Positions 16,624-24,950 of a stretch of 64,000 bases of DNA are shown here, piece after piece. The number at the start of each line of letters is the position of its first letter. Position 1 is the stretch's first letter. The stretch covers positions 62,743 through 126,742 of the forward strand of contig NZ_NJIC01000009.1 of the NCBI RefSeq assembly GCF_013620825.1. The letters run 5' to 3'. The translations under genes and the position numbers were made by a program. The notes below the pieces were generated by a model, which worked only from the letters and a program-made list of their open reading frames with translations, had not been told where the DNA came from and made no database searches. This stretch comes from Rhodanobacter sp. PCA2. GTDB lineage: Bacteria; Pseudomonadota; Gammaproteobacteria; Xanthomonadales; Rhodanobacteraceae.

Positions 16624-17280
16624 TCAGGGCACGCCGGCCAGGCCCAGCGCCGACAACTGGCCGCCGGCGCCGCCGGCCAGGCGTTCCTTCTGTTGCAGGT
16701 AGCTCATGAACAGGCTGGCGGCCTTGTGGCCGCCCGGCACGTCGTTCACCGACAGCACGCGCAAGCCCAGGCTGACCTTGGCGCGGATGGGGTTCAGCGC
16801 CGTGTCGAACGCCTCCTCGGTGATGCTGAACTCGGTGACGCGCACCGGCAGGATGCGCGACTTGCTCCACACGAACAGCGCCAGCGGCGTCTCCATCGGC
16901 ACGATCTCCAGCGTGCCGATCTGCGCCAGCAGGTCGTTCGCGCGCAACTGTCCGCTGGTCGGATAGACCATGGTTTCCAGCGCCGCCAGCTGGGCGAAGA
17001 TGCCCGAGGCGACCACGCCGCCGTTCTGCTCCGGGAATTCCAGCTGGTCGGTGGCGTCGATTTCCGCCTCCAGCTTCAGCGTCTCCACCGGTGGCCCCTT
17101 CAGGCGCAGCACCTCGGAGCGGTCGCCGCCGTCCGCGCTGATCGCCTGCACCTGCAGCGAGCGGGTGAGCGAGTCGGGGTTGTACTGCAGCGCGATCACG
17201 CGCCGCACCGCCGAGCTGGCCGCGTCGATCAACACGATGCCGCCCTTGAGGATGCGCGGGGAGCCGGGGAATGCGCTCAT
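16624..17280 (-). CDS. CIS tube-adaptor protein (Afp7-like)
   Basis: A 218-residue protein with the contractile-injection tube-protein signature: IALQYNPDSLTRSLQVQAIS, LKGPPVETLKLEAEIDATDQ, and FVWSKSRILPVRVTEFSITE. Family members sit at the tube end next to the hub (Afp7/Pvc7-like), linking the hexameric tube to the trimeric spike complex. A short Gly/Ala-rich tail closes the protein. It overlaps the membrane protein gene by 4 bp. Confidence 0.85.
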   Translation of the reverse strand: MSAFPGSPRILKGGIVLIDAASSAVRRVIALQYNPDSLTRSLQVQAISADGGDRSEVLRLKGPPVETLKLEAEIDATDQLEFPEQNGGVVASGIFAQLAALETMVYPTSGQLRANDLLAQIGTLEIVPMETPLALFVWSKSRILPVRVTEFSITEEAFDTALNPIRAKVSLGLRVLSVNDVPGGHKAASLFMSYLQQKERLAGGAGGQLSALGLAGVP

Positions 17281-18029
17281 GGGTGACTGCCTGCGCCGAT
17301 ACCGATGCGGCGCGCCTGCTCGGCGTTGATCTGCGCCTGCCTGGGCTGGCCCAGCGTCACGTACGCCCTCGCCAGCGCCGCATGCGATGCCGCCGGCAGC
17401 GCGACGCCGGTGGCCTGCAGTTGCGCGGCGATGGTGGCGAGCTGGCGCTGCCGGTCGGGATTCACGGCGGCCGGGGCGGCGCTGCCGGCCACGCTGCCGC
17501 CGGCCGGAGCCGCATGCGGCGCGGTGGAGCCGGCTGGCGGCGCCGGGGTTGGCGGCGTGGCGGCCTGCACCTGGTTCAACTTCGCGGTGAGCACCGGCAC
17601 CAGCGTGGCGCGCACCTGGGGCGACGGCTGCTTCTGCAGCACCGCCTGCGCCAGCTGGTAGCCCTTGTTCAGGTCGCCGATCGCGCGGTAGCCGTCGGCC
17701 ACCTTGGCCTGCAGCAGCGGATTGCCCGTGGCGCGCTGTTCCACCTGGGCCAGCGTCTGTGCGTACTGTTGCTGCTGCTGCGGGTCGATCTGCTCGGTGG
17801 GTTGCGCCCGCAGCCGGTCGATCTCGACCAGGTTGTTGCTGAACTTGATCGACTGGATGCCGGGGAACCCCATCAGCACGATCGCGACCACGAACAGCAC
17901 GATCACCGCCTTGAAGTCGCGCCGCTGCACGATCATCACCGTGATCGCCGCCAGCGCGAACAGGAACAGCACGAAGCCGCAGACCAGCATCAGTTTTTCA
18001 TAGCCGTACAGGCCGTCGAAGATGCTCAT
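17277..18029 (-). CDS. Two-helix membrane protein within the eCIS operon
   Basis: A 250-residue protein starting MSIFDGLYGYEKLMLVCGFV. Two hydrophobic helices are evident at about 13-34 and 40-58, separated by the charged loop QRRDFK, so both ends probably face the same side. The rest is helical, with TPR-like stretches (LLQAKVADGYRAIGDLNKGY, then later AALARAYVTLGQPRQAQINA) around an Ala/Pro-rich linker. I do not recognise a named family. No membrane protein is needed for a free extracellular device, so this may be an anchor, a chaperone platform or a release factor. Confidence 0.75.
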   Translation of the reverse strand: MSIFDGLYGYEKLMLVCGFVLFLFALAAITVMIVQRRDFKAVIVLFVVAIVLMGFPGIQSIKFSNNLVEIDRLRAQPTEQIDPQQQQQYAQTLAQVEQRATGNPLLQAKVADGYRAIGDLNKGYQLAQAVLQKQPSPQVRATLVPVLTAKLNQVQAATPPTPAPPAGSTAPHAAPAGGSVAGSAAPAAVNPDRQRQLATIAAQLQATGVALPAASHAALARAYVTLGQPRQAQINAEQARRIGIGAGSHP

Positions 18030-18102
18030 GACATTTCTGCCTCGCCGTTGTGGTGGCCGGGCGCGCCGCCTGCAAATGCCGTTGCCCGGGGCGTGCCGGC
18101 CT

Positions 18103-19779
18103 TCATTGGTTGAGCCACGCCGCGTGCGCGAAATACGCGTACGAGTCCGCGTTGTCGTAGGCGGCGGAGGCGCCCATCGTGCTGCACCTGGTGCCGCCGT
18201 CCTCCCAGCAATAGCCCTTGTCGTCCGTGCCGTCGTAGAGGTGGCTGCATTCGTGCACCAGGGTCTTGGCAAGCCCCACGTCGTCCTGGTCGAAGCCGCC
18301 CTCGCACAGGTGCACGTGCAGTCCGATCCACTTGCTGCGCGAGTACCCGCGCGTCACGGTGCCCGGACCGCCTCCGCAGAAGTGGTCGTAGAACAGGGTG
18401 CCCTTGGCCTCGCATTCCACGGTGATGTTCTTGAGCCCCTGCAGGATGGTGAGCAGGCCGTCGTGGACATGCTCGAAGGTCTTTTCGCCGTCGTCGCCGA
18501 AGTAGGTGCGCAGCAGCAGCTTGGTGTCCGCGTTGGTGTGGTCGCGCAGGCGGTACAGCGCCTCGCGCACCATGTCGACGGCGATCGGCTGCGCTTGCGC
18601 GATGGCCTTCTTCTGGTCCGTGTTGCAGTCGGCGGTGTCCTGCGCGACCGGTTTCGGCACCGGCCGCTTGCCCTCGATCTTCTCGTCCTCGAAGGTGTAC
18701 TCGCGGCTGACCGCCCGTATCAGCGCGGCGCGGTTCCATTGCCGCGCGACGGCGTTGTCGTTCGTGGTCATGCAGTCGTTGAGCGACGCGCCGGAGGTGC
18801 CCGTCACGTTCACCGCCGCGGCGGCCGGCAGCACCGCGCGCACGGCGTCGGCGCGTTCCTTGCGCAGCGCGGTGTTCAGCGGCGCCTCGCCCTGGCAGTC
18901 GGACAGTCCGATGATTTCCCACTGGCTCTTCGCCGCGGACACCGTGCCGACCAGGGTGGGCCACAGCGGATGGCGGGTCAGTCCGCCCTTCACCACGTCC
19001 TTGCCGATGTCGAAGTTCGCGACCAGGAAGCCCGCCTCGGGCGCGGTCACGTACTCCAGGATCATCGGCTGCGCGCGGGTGGTGCGATCCTCGTCCGGCT
19101 CGCGCTGCGGGCAGTCTTCCAGCGACATGCGCGCGCGCGTGCAGGGGACGAAACGCTGCAGGGCGACGCCGCCCTGCGCCTGCTGCAGCGTGTGCGTCAG
19201 CTCGTGCGCCAGCAGTTGCCTGCCGGCCGCGGTTCCCGGTGCGTATTCGCCGCGCGCGAATGCGATGTGCTCGCCCACGGTGTAGGCGCGTGCGCCAAGC
19301 TCCTGGGCGGAAGCGGCGGCCGCGTCGTCGGTATGCACGCGCACGCGCGAGAAGTCGTGGCCCGGTGCGGCCGCGGGCGCGGCCATGGTCATGACGCGCC
19401 GGGCCATGTCGTCCGCCTGGCGTTCCAGCGGATCGTTCGCCGCGCCCACCTGCAGCGGACCGCCGGCGACCGGCGCCGCGCCCACGTGGCTGGCCGCGCC
19501 GGAGCCGTGCGCGAAGCGCGGCTCCATGAACGACCGCGCGGCGGCGTCGAGCGGGCGGCCGGGCGAGGCCAGCACGCCATGCACGCTCGCCGGTGCGGTG
19601 CCGGCTTCCGGGCCGCCGGTCGCCAGCCGCTGCACGCGTTTGCGTTCCTGCGCGCACTGCGCGCATTCGCCGCCGCCCGGCGCGTGCCTGCCGCAGGCGC
19701 ACTTGCGCTGCAGGATTCCCCCGGGATGGCTGCCCGCGGCGGCGGGGGCGCGGGTGGCGGAGATGCTGCGCTCAGACAT
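18103..19779 (-). CDS. DUF4157 protein with OmpA-like segment and aspzincin-type metallopeptidase (putative eCIS cargo)
   Basis: A 558-residue multi-domain protein. The N-terminus has GGILQRKCACG and a second Cys pair, then DPLERQADDMARRVM and the HELTH site (192-196) inside AHELTHTLQQ, the eCIS-associated DUF4157 core. Residues about 285-325 (WEIIGLSDCQGE, LNTALRKERADAVRAVLP) resemble an OmpA-like fold. The C-terminus carries a second zinc site, LVHECSHLYDGTDDKGY (HECSH 509-513), followed by YDNADSYAYFA, as in M35 deuterolysin/aspzincin peptidases. DUF4157 is known to be enriched in eCIS loci, often on toxins, so this is the best cargo candidate. The ATG chosen overlaps the preceding gene by 8 bp. 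Confidence 0.85.
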   Translation of the reverse strand: MSERSISATRAPAAAGSHPGGILQRKCACGRHAPGGGECAQCAQERKRVQRLATGGPEAGTAPASVHGVLASPGRPLDAAARSFMEPRFAHGSGAASHVGAAPVAGGPLQVGAANDPLERQADDMARRVMTMAAPAAAPGHDFSRVRVHTDDAAAASAQELGARAYTVGEHIAFARGEYAPGTAAGRQLLAHELTHTLQQAQGGVALQRFVPCTRARMSLEDCPQREPDEDRTTRAQPMILEYVTAPEAGFLVANFDIGKDVVKGGLTRHPLWPTLVGTVSAAKSQWEIIGLSDCQGEAPLNTALRKERADAVRAVLPAAAAVNVTGTSGASLNDCMTTNDNAVARQWNRAALIRAVSREYTFEDEKIEGKRPVPKPVAQDTADCNTDQKKAIAQAQPIAVDMVREALYRLRDHTNADTKLLLRTYFGDDGEKTFEHVHDGLLTILQGLKNITVECEAKGTLFYDHFCGGGPGTVTRGYSRSKWIGLHVHLCEGGFDQDDVGLAKTLVHECSHLYDGTDDKGYCWEDGGTRCSTMGASAAYDNADSYAYFAHAAWLNQ

Positions 19780-20077
19780 GGCGACCTCCGCGCGTGTCCG
19801 CGTTCTCGACGTTTGCAGCGGCTGGCATGCCGAGACCGCGCCCCACCGCGGCGGCGATGCGCGTGGCCAGCGGCCCGGCGTCGTTGTGCGCCGTGGCGGA
19901 CGCCGTGGGCCGAAGCGTCGCGACATGCCCGAGCTGGCGCAGTGCCGCCGTCGCGCCGGGCGCGCGCAGCCATTGCGCCAGCTCGTCCTGCACGGCGGCG
20001 CGCACGTCGCCGGGGCGTTCGCCTTGCAGCAGCGAAGCGTCCAGCACCAGCCGCTCGATATGCAGTTCCATGCTCAC
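19772..20077 (-). CDS. Small conserved eCIS-cluster protein of unknown function
   Basis: A protein of about 100 residues beginning MELHIERLVLDASLLQGERP and continuing DVRAAVQDELAQWLRAPG. Small proteins opening with this ELHIERLVLDG-like motif are seen between the ATPase and DUF4157 genes of other eCIS clusters, but their role is unknown. The start may be the GTG at 20077, which overlaps the ATPase stop (GTGA), or the ATG two codons later at 20071. The middle is helical; the end is Ala/Arg-rich. Confidence 0.7.
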   Translation of the reverse strand: MSMELHIERLVLDASLLQGERPGDVRAAVQDELAQWLRAPGATAALRQLGHVATLRPTASATAHNDAGPLATRIAAAVGRGLGMPAAANVENADTRGGRHV

Positions 20078-22227
20078 GACCGGCCTCCCGCGCTTTCCGG
20101 CGGACTGAAGTCCGCTTCGTTGACCGGCCGGTCCAGCTTGAGGTATTCGCCGCGCACGGCTTCCAGCACCACCGGCATGCCGATCTCCACGCCGGCCTGC
20201 GCGGCCATGAAGGCGGCGTTGAGCGCGATGCCCTGGATGCTGCCGCCGGTGAGCGCGAAGCGCGCCAGCCGGGCGAGGTCCAGCGCGCCCACCGTGGCCT
20301 GCGGCGGGAACACCGAGGCCCAGATCGCGCGCCGCTCGGCCGGGCCGGGGAACGGGAAGTTCACCACGAAGCGCAGGCGGCGCAGGAAGGCGCCGTCCAG
20401 CGCGCCCTTCATGTTGGTGGCGAGTATCGCCAGGCCGCGGAACGACTCCAGCCGCTGCAGCAGGTAGTTCACCTCGATGTTCGCGTAGCGGTCGTGGCTG
20501 TCCTTTACCTCGCTGCGCTTGCCGAACAGCGCGTCGGCCTCGTCGAAGAACAGGATCGCGCCGCCGTCCTCCGCGGCGTCGAACAGCTTGCGCAGGTTCT
20601 TCTCGGTCTCGCCTATGTATTTGCTGACCACCGCCGACAGGTCGATGCGGTACAGCGACAGGCCCAGTTCGCCGGCCAGCACCTCGGCCGCCATGGTCTT
20701 GCCGGTGCCGCTCTCGCCGGCGAACAGCGCGCTGATCGACAGGCCGCGGTTCATGCGCGCGCGGAAGCCCCAGTCGTCGTAGACCGTGCCGCGGCGGGCG
20801 ACCTGGTCGGCGATCCGGTGCAGCAGCTGCTTCTCGCTGTCGGGCAGCTTGAGGTCGTCCCAGCCGGCCTTGGGCTCGATGCGCTGGGCGAGCTGGTCAA
20901 GCGCCGGCCGCGTGTGCGCCAGCGCGTTCTGCCACAGCGTCTGCGCCAGTGCGGCGGGTTCGTGCGCCGTCGCCGCCAGCGCGCCGCGCGCGATCTGCTC
21001 GATGCGGCCGAGGTTGAAGTCGAAATGCCCGGCCAGGTGTTGCGGCTGCGTGCCGGCGGCGTCGCCGAGCAGGCGCTGCCACAGCGTGCGCTGTTCGATC
21101 GCGGTGGGTTTGGCCACGTCGATGCCCAGCGCGGGAATCGCCGGGTCGGCCCAGGGTTCGCGCGCGTCCACGAAGCGCAGGCCGTCGGCGTTCGCGATGA
21201 AGCGCCTGACCAGCATCGCGGCCGCGTCGGTGCGCTCCACTCCGGATGCGTCGAGGTACAGCGCCAGCGGCAGCAGCCGGCTTTCGCGCTGCCACAGCCG
21301 CAGCAGGGTTTCCTGTTCGCCCGCCGCGCCGGGCAGCAGTTCCGCCGGCAGCCGGTAGGCCTGCACGCCGAACGCGGCGGCGACGGTCTGCGCGATCGCC
21401 TGCTTGCTCACGCTGTCGCTGCCCAGCAGTTGCGTCACCGGCACGGCCTCGCCGGGCGGCGCATGGCGCAGGCTGTCGATCACCTGTTCGGCCAGCGCCT
21501 GCTGCGAGGCGGGCAGCGCCGCCGCGGGCAGCGCGGTGAGCAGCGGCACGAGGCGGTCGTCGAGATAGTTCAGCCCCTTGATGAAGTTGACCACGCGCTC
21601 GTCCGCGGCCAGCGCCGCGCCGACCAGCGGCTGCGCGCCCGGCTGGTGGATCTCCAGCAGGCGCCAGTAGCGCAGCGGGCGCCCGGGCGACAGCGCGTCC
21701 CAGTTGGGCGCGTCGAGCACGGCGAACGCGAGCGCGAACGTGGGATAAGGCCGCGCCGGATCGTGCTGGGCCTGCGCGCACAGCGCGGGGAAGCGGGTGT
21801 CGAGTTCCATGCCCACGCACAGCAGCAACAGGTCGCGTTCGAACGGCGACAGGCCCAGGCGTTCGGCGAGTATCTCCAGTGCGGGCGCATGGCTGTTCGC
21901 GTCCGCTGCCGGCGTGCCGGCGGGAGTGGCGGCGGCGTCCGGCGGCGCGGCGTCGATCGCGCGCGGCGCCGGCGGCCGGATCGCGTCCAGCTCCGCCGCG
22001 GTCAGTGCCGCGCGGGGATGCGTGCCGCCGAACACACGCCCGAACCACGAGGACTTCGATACGGCCGGCGCTTCCACCGCAGCCACCGCCGCGGTGGGTA
22101 CGGGCGGCGGCGGGGCGGCGGGCGCGTCGTGCTGCTGCGCCGCGCGTTGCAGACGGGCGCGCAGATCGGCCAGTGCCGTCGCGAGGAAGCTGTCGTTCGC
22201 CGCCAGCCAGGTTGCCTGATCGTTCAT
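20074..22227 (-). CDS. eCIS AAA+ ATPase (Afp15-like)
   Basis: A 717-residue protein with a C-terminal AAA+ module: Walker A GESGTGKT (504-511), Walker B ILFFDEAD (558-565), sensor-1 LATN and the arginine-finger segment FLRRLRFVVNFPF. Members of this group (Afp15/Pvc15) are needed for particle assembly or stability and are the standard ATPase of eCIS loci. The N-terminal 500 residues carry a winged, helical region (ILAERLGLSPFERDLLLLCV) and a Pro/Ala-rich linker. It overlaps both neighbours by 4 bp. Confidence 0.93.
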   Translation of the reverse strand: MNDQATWLAANDSFLATALADLRARLQRAAQQHDAPAAPPPPVPTAAVAAVEAPAVSKSSWFGRVFGGTHPRAALTAAELDAIRPPAPRAIDAAPPDAAATPAGTPAADANSHAPALEILAERLGLSPFERDLLLLCVGMELDTRFPALCAQAQHDPARPYPTFALAFAVLDAPNWDALSPGRPLRYWRLLEIHQPGAQPLVGAALAADERVVNFIKGLNYLDDRLVPLLTALPAAALPASQQALAEQVIDSLRHAPPGEAVPVTQLLGSDSVSKQAIAQTVAAAFGVQAYRLPAELLPGAAGEQETLLRLWQRESRLLPLALYLDASGVERTDAAAMLVRRFIANADGLRFVDAREPWADPAIPALGIDVAKPTAIEQRTLWQRLLGDAAGTQPQHLAGHFDFNLGRIEQIARGALAATAHEPAALAQTLWQNALAHTRPALDQLAQRIEPKAGWDDLKLPDSEKQLLHRIADQVARRGTVYDDWGFRARMNRGLSISALFAGESGTGKTMAAEVLAGELGLSLYRIDLSAVVSKYIGETEKNLRKLFDAAEDGGAILFFDEADALFGKRSEVKDSHDRYANIEVNYLLQRLESFRGLAILATNMKGALDGAFLRRLRFVVNFPFPGPAERRAIWASVFPPQATVGALDLARLARFALTGGSIQGIALNAAFMAAQAGVEIGMPVVLEAVRGEYLKLDRPVNEADFSPPESAGGRS

Positions 22228-23468
22228 GACACCACCACTTGCTGGTCCGCGGCGAACGCGGGCGCGCTGCCGCTGAAGTCCACCGGAATGCTGTCCGCGC
22301 CGTCCACGCGCAGGCGCACGACGTAGCTGCCCGCTGTCACGCCGGTGAGCTGGAAGCCCAGCGCCGTGGGCTGCTTGGGATCGGCCGGATTGACGAGGCT
22401 GGCCGGCGCCAGCACGCGGTCGCCGAACAGCAGCAGCACGCGCTGGCCTGGGCGGATGCGCGGCATGCAGCCCAGTTGCAGGGTGAAGTCGCCGGCCGCC
22501 GCGGCGAGCGCGCCCAGCGTGATGGTGGGCGCCAGCGCCAGCGGCAGTTCGTTGCTGAGCAGCGGCGGCAGTCCGGACGGCTGCACGCGCAGCGCAACGG
22601 TGCAGATGCCCGGCGCCCAGCGCGACGCGGCGTCCGGGTCCTCGCTGGCGTCCGGCAGGTGCACGCGCAGCGTGCCGGGCGCATCGCCGGGCAGCGGCGG
22701 CAGCTCCACCGGCGCGGGCAGCTGCGTGCCGCTGAACAGCGCCGTGGTGTCCGCGGCGCCGAGCTGGCGACCGTCGAGCACGAGGTCCTCGCCCAGCCGC
22801 ACGGCGGACTGCCCGCGCGGGAAGCTCAGCGCGTCCAGCACGGCGGCGGCCGAGGCGGTGGCGATCACGCCGCGATCCTGCGACCCGCGCCGCAGCACCG
22901 GCAGCGGCGCGCGCGCCGCCGCCTGGCTGTCGATCAGCACCACTGCCGCCTCGTACACCGAGGAGACGCGGTAGTTCGTCTGCAACGCGGTCCACAGCCT
23001 GGACAGCTCGTCCACACTCTGCGCCAGCCGCGTGATGCGCACGAGTTCGATCTGCTCGCCCAGGTCGTTGCCGGCCAGCGCGCTGCGGATGTCGTTGCGG
23101 TCCAGCACGGCGCCGTCGTGCAGCGTGCTCATCGCGGCCGCCAGCACGCGGTGGTTGGTGGCGTCGATGTCGTTGTCGCCGCGGCCCCAGGCGGTGAGCA
23201 CGTAGTGCAGGTTCAGCGCCAGCGCCGGCGGCGCGGTCTCGCCCGGGTGCACCTGGCCGGGCAGGTCGCGGTTGCGCCACGCGGCGTTCGCGACCACCTG
23301 GTACAGGAACAGGTTGAGCTGCGACGTGCTGATGCCCTTGCGCGCGGTGTCCGGCGGCTGCAGCGTCACCTGCAGGTCGCCGAGGTCGGAGTCCAGCAGC
23401 GGGATCCGCGCCAGCAGCAGGTTGCGCAGCGTGCGCGTGGTCGCGGCGATGGCCAGCACGTTGCTCAT
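22224..23468 (-). CDS. DUF4255 (Pvc16-type) tail terminator protein
   Basis: A 414-residue protein. The first 180 residues match the Pvc16 N-terminal domain: MSNVLAIAATTRTLRNLLL, then QLNLFLYQVVANAAWRNRDL, ALNLHYVLTAWG and HRVLAAAMSTLHD. In known particles this protein caps the distal end of sheath and tube. The remaining half (about 200-414) is beta-rich with Ig-like patterns (VALRVQPSGLPPLLSNELPL, GSYVVRLRVDG), an extension found in some Pvc16 proteins that could decorate the far end of the particle. Confidence 0.9.
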   Translation of the reverse strand: MSNVLAIAATTRTLRNLLLARIPLLDSDLGDLQVTLQPPDTARKGISTSQLNLFLYQVVANAAWRNRDLPGQVHPGETAPPALALNLHYVLTAWGRGDNDIDATNHRVLAAAMSTLHDGAVLDRNDIRSALAGNDLGEQIELVRITRLAQSVDELSRLWTALQTNYRVSSVYEAAVVLIDSQAAARAPLPVLRRGSQDRGVIATASAAAVLDALSFPRGQSAVRLGEDLVLDGRQLGAADTTALFSGTQLPAPVELPPLPGDAPGTLRVHLPDASEDPDAASRWAPGICTVALRVQPSGLPPLLSNELPLALAPTITLGALAAAAGDFTLQLGCMPRIRPGQRVLLLFGDRVLAPASLVNPADPKQPTALGFQLTGVTAGSYVVRLRVDGADSIPVDFSGSAPAFAADQQVVVS

Positions 23469-24211
23469 GGCGAGACCTTGCCGCGCTGGCGCAGGTAGTC
23501 GTCGAGGCTGGCCGGTTGCGGGCCGTCGCGACGGCGCGCGGGCGCCGTCGGCGTCGGCGCGGCGCGCACCTCGATGCGGCCTATGCTCACGTGCACCACG
23601 GGTTCGGGCGCGGCGGCGGCAGGTGACGTTGCGGTTGCCGATGCACGACGCGCCGCGCCTGCCGCGGTGCGTGCGGACGCGACCATGGGCGGGGTGGCGA
23701 ACACCGGCGAGGCTGGCGGCAGCAGGCTGCCGGTCGTTGGCATTGCCGCTGCCGTGAACGAAGGCTCCGGCGCGCGGCGCAGTTCACGGGGTGCAATGGA
23801 CGGCGGCGGCGGAGGCGCCGGCATCACGCGCGGCGACGGCCGGAGTGCGGCAGCCGATGCCGGCTCGGACTGACGTGTCGCGACGACCGCCTTCTCGAAC
23901 GCAGGCTTTGCCTGCGGCTGCTTCGTCGATGAAACGGCCGGCGATGGGTCGGCTGCGCGCAGCGACGGCGATGCCTGCGAAGGCTCGGCCGTGGCCGCAG
24001 CTCGTGGGCGTGGTGCAGGCGGCGCGGCGCGCTGCTCCGTGGTTTCGGAATGCGCGTTCGCGCGCCGCGGTTCCGGCGCCGCTTCCGTGGTCTCGGCCAC
24101 CGCCATCAGCGGCGCGCGCTGCAAGGGCTCGAACAGCGACGGCAGCCGCGGCGCCAGCGCCGTCGCGCCGTCGCCTGCCCGTGCCGCCACCCGGTCGAGG
24201 AAGTCGCTCAT
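23465..24211 (-). CDS. Ala/Pro-rich eCIS protein with conserved C-terminal motif
   Basis: A 248-residue protein, mostly low-complexity Ala, Pro, Ser, Arg and Thr from about residue 35 to 195, likely disordered. The conserved parts are the N-terminus (MSDFLDRVAARAGDGA, LAPRLPSLFEP) and the C-terminus (VHVSIGRIEVRA, PASLDDYLRQRG). That end motif recurs in proteins at the same place in other eCIS clusters. The function is unknown; the extended central region would suit a length-determining or packing role, but that is speculation. It overlaps both neighbours by 4 bp. Confidence 0.78.
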   Translation of the reverse strand: MSDFLDRVAARAGDGATALAPRLPSLFEPLQRAPLMAVAETTEAAPEPRRANAHSETTEQRAAPPAPRPRAAATAEPSQASPSLRAADPSPAVSSTKQPQAKPAFEKAVVATRQSEPASAAALRPSPRVMPAPPPPPSIAPRELRRAPEPSFTAAAMPTTGSLLPPASPVFATPPMVASARTAAGAARRASATATSPAAAAPEPVVHVSIGRIEVRAAPTPTAPARRRDGPQPASLDDYLRQRGKVSP

Positions 24212-24945
24212 GGCGCGCACAGCTCCAGGTAGGCCTGGCGGCGGCGCGGGCTCAACGCGAGGATGTCGGCCTCGGTCCAGTGGTAGGCCTGCGCCAGCGT
24301 GTCCACGTCGCGCAGCATGTGCAGCGCCCAGGCGTGCAGTTCCTGCCAGAGGAAGCGCGCGATGTCGAACAGCGGCTGCCAGGCGTGGCCGCAGTCCGGG
24401 CAGCGGAACGCGAGCTGCAGGTCGGCCTGCGGATCGGCCGTGGCCATCGCCTGCGCCAGCGTCGCCTGGAACGCCGGCGGAAGTTCGGTTGGAACTTCGG
24501 TGCCGTCGTCCGGGCGGGTCTCGATCACGCAACGCTCCAGCACCAGGCCGCGCGCGGCGTCGGCGTCGGCGCAGCCTTCCAGCGCGAGCAGGTCGCTGCT
24601 GTCGGGCAGGCGGAAGCGCACGCGCAGGCCGTGCGCGGCATGTTCCAGCCAGGGGGCAGGGTCGTCCGGCTGTGATGGCGCGAGCCGCAGATCGTCGCAG
24701 CGGAACGTCGCCTCCACCGCGGCCGCGCACTGCGGGCAGGCCACCACCACGTCGATTGCCTCGCCGAACAGGCGCTCGCGCAGCTCCAGCAGCAGCGCAT
24801 CGCGCCGGCCCAGCGGCAGCGCCGCCAGCGCCGCGGCGGAACGCTCGTCGCAACTGCCCAGCAGCAGCAGGCCGTGGGTCGCCGCGGACGCGTCGCCGCC
24901 GCGTTCCCAGACCTGCAGCAGTTGCGCGGGCGAGGGCGTGCGCAC
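24208..24945 (-). CDS. Zn-ribbon baseplate/chaperone-like protein with DUF6760-like end
   Basis: A 245-residue protein using a GTG start 5 bp after the tube gene; no ATG fits. Two CxxC pairs, CPQC and the later CPDCGHAW, suggest one zinc ribbon split by an insert. The part around LLELRERLFGEAIDVVVACP resembles T4-type baseplate or hub-assembly proteins of eCIS clusters. The last 30 residues, LAQAYHWTEADILALSPRRR, resemble the small DUF6760/GpE-like proteins that normally follow the tube as separate genes, so this looks like a fusion of two adjacent eCIS functions. Confidence 0.75.
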   Translation of the reverse strand: MRTPSPAQLLQVWERGGDASAATHGLLLLGSCDERSAAALAALPLGRRDALLLELRERLFGEAIDVVVACPQCAAAVEATFRCDDLRLAPSQPDDPAPWLEHAAHGLRVRFRLPDSSDLLALEGCADADAARGLVLERCVIETRPDDGTEVPTELPPAFQATLAQAMATADPQADLQLAFRCPDCGHAWQPLFDIARFLWQELHAWALHMLRDVDTLAQAYHWTEADILALSPRRRQAYLELCAP

Positions 24946-24950
24946 GGGGC

